Source: DAIOHQ01 sp036744635 (GTDB lineage Bacteria; Planctomycetota; Phycisphaerae; Tepidisphaerales; Tepidisphaeraceae). From it: a stretch of 24,520 nt of DNA. The number at the start of each line of letters is the position of its first letter. The first letter of the stretch is position 1. Positions 24,004 to 24,520 of the stretch are shown here, piece by piece. The translations under genes were made by a program, and so were the position numbers. The DNA lies in contig DAIOHQ010000043.1 in the NCBI GenBank assembly GCA_036744635.1, positions 1 to 24,520 on the forward strand. The letters run 5' to 3'. Under the pieces are notes generated by a model, which saw only the letters and a program-made list of their open reading frames with translations, was not told where the DNA came from and ran no database searches.

Positions 24004-24096
24004 GTGATATGGAAGTTCAGGGAGATTCAAGTCACGGATTGCGATTCGATTGCAGCGAGCGCGAAGACGTCGTGCTTGCTCACGCCCGAAGCGCAA

Positions 24097-24348
24097 TCAG
24101 GGGGTGGGGATTTCTTTCAGGCGCGTCTTGGTCTCAGTGGCATCCCAGTGCAGGGGCACGCCGGCCAGGGTGGGCATGGCGACGTCGATGCCGCTGAGCT
24201 TCATCTTCTTGGCCAGCGGACCGCTCCCCTTGCGGATTTCTTCGATCAGGCTTGCCCGGTCCTTCTGATCGATCTCCAGCCACTGCACTTTGCGGCCGGC
24301 GGCCACATCCGCCTTGATCAGTCCTGCAAGCCTGTTTTGGGTGTTCAT
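24097..24348 (-). CDS. Small hypothetical protein
   Basis: An 83-residue soluble protein of unknown function, of mixed helix and strand: QNRLAGLIKADVAAGRKVQWLEID, RASLIEEIRKGSG, then GIDVAMPTLAGVPLHWD. It shows no known motif that I can name. The ATG at 24348 has no ribosome site, but a TACAAT box lies six bases upstream, so the mRNA may be leaderless. It is downstream of, and opposite to, the RAYT unit. Confidence 0.55.
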   Translation of the reverse strand: MNTQNRLAGLIKADVAAGRKVQWLEIDQKDRASLIEEIRKGSGPLAKKMKLSGIDVAMPTLAGVPLHWDATETKTRLKEIPTP

Positions 24349-24354
24349 CGGGAC

Positions 24355-24360
24355 ATTGTA
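24355..24360 (-). promoter_or_regulatory. -10 box of a possibly leaderless promoter
   Basis: TACAAT on the minus strand, ending six bases before the ATG at 24348, so transcription would start at or next to the start codon. A matching -35 is not clear. Confidence 0.35.
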
Positions 24361-24520
24361 CCCGTTTCGACGGAATTATGTGCTTTTAATCTAATTTTAC
24401 CTCCCACCCGTTCCCGGCCGTGCCGTCGCCCGCGTTGCTACGACATCTTCACCGCCTCGGCGCTGGTTAGGGCCTGCCCGAAAATAACTTGTTCAAGTTT
24501 CAGTTATCATGATCTTGGCT
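24361..24520. other. Window end, no gene seen; possible IS terminus
   Basis: Nothing codes convincingly in this tail. GGGCCTGCCCGAAAATAA begins near 24469 after TTA and is followed by a short inverted repeat AACTTG-TT-CAAGTT (24486-24499). It could be the outer end of an insertion sequence that continues beyond the window; this is a guess from form only. Confidence 0.3.

Overview
The window is GC-rich and gene-dense, and looks like a bacterial chromosome segment, most probably from Planctomycetota (perhaps Phycisphaerae). That placement is an inference from the gene mix: an intein-bearing B12-dependent ribonucleotide reductase, many small secreted and lipoprotein genes, a stand-alone SpoVR, a RAYT transposase with REP palindromes, and a HAD phosphatase with a membrane tail. 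There is no rRNA or CRISPR array, and I recognised no tRNA.

Left part (1-4030): REP-like hairpins, then five minus-strand genes: SpoVR, a DCC thiol-oxidoreductase, two overlapping YcxB-like membrane proteins and a WrbA-type flavodoxin. Next comes a plus-strand 459-residue protein that may be an alpha-toroid carbohydrate enzyme (4390-5769). It converges on a minus-strand pair: an adenylate-kinase-like/deoxyribosyltransferase-like fusion and a UVR-motif protein. A metallothionein and a sulfotransferase follow on the plus strand, then a minus-strand HAD phosphatase with membrane tail, divergent from a CPA2 antiporter fused to an EIIA domain. From 11.7 to 13.3 kb lies a minus-strand ECF-sigma operon (sigma factor, candidate anti-sigma, secreted Gly/Arg/Pro-rich protein) ending at a clear terminator. 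Beyond it are a secreted coiled-coil protein and a divergent lipoprotein.

Right part (15.2-23.1 kb): a MITE-like palindrome bounded by 9-bp direct repeats, an AT-rich inverted repeat, a good sigma70-type promoter and a long structured leader precede dcd (dCTP deaminase). Four small lipoproteins sharing one divergent C-terminal domain follow, then nrdJ (B12-dependent RNR). Dcd and NrdJ both act in DNA-precursor synthesis. The four lipoproteins lie between them on the same strand and are of unknown function. The nrdJ gene carries a 373-codon intein placed exactly before the catalytic radical cysteine, so the enzyme cannot be active until the intein splices out.

Right end: a RAYT transposase gene sits between two REP doublets (REPINs) that are inverted relative to each other, followed by a small, possibly leaderless gene. 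The strongest candidates for something undescribed are the four-lipoprotein array between dcd and nrdJ, the structured dcd leader, the kinase-like/deoxyribosyltransferase-like fusion, and the REPIN-RAYT-REPIN unit.
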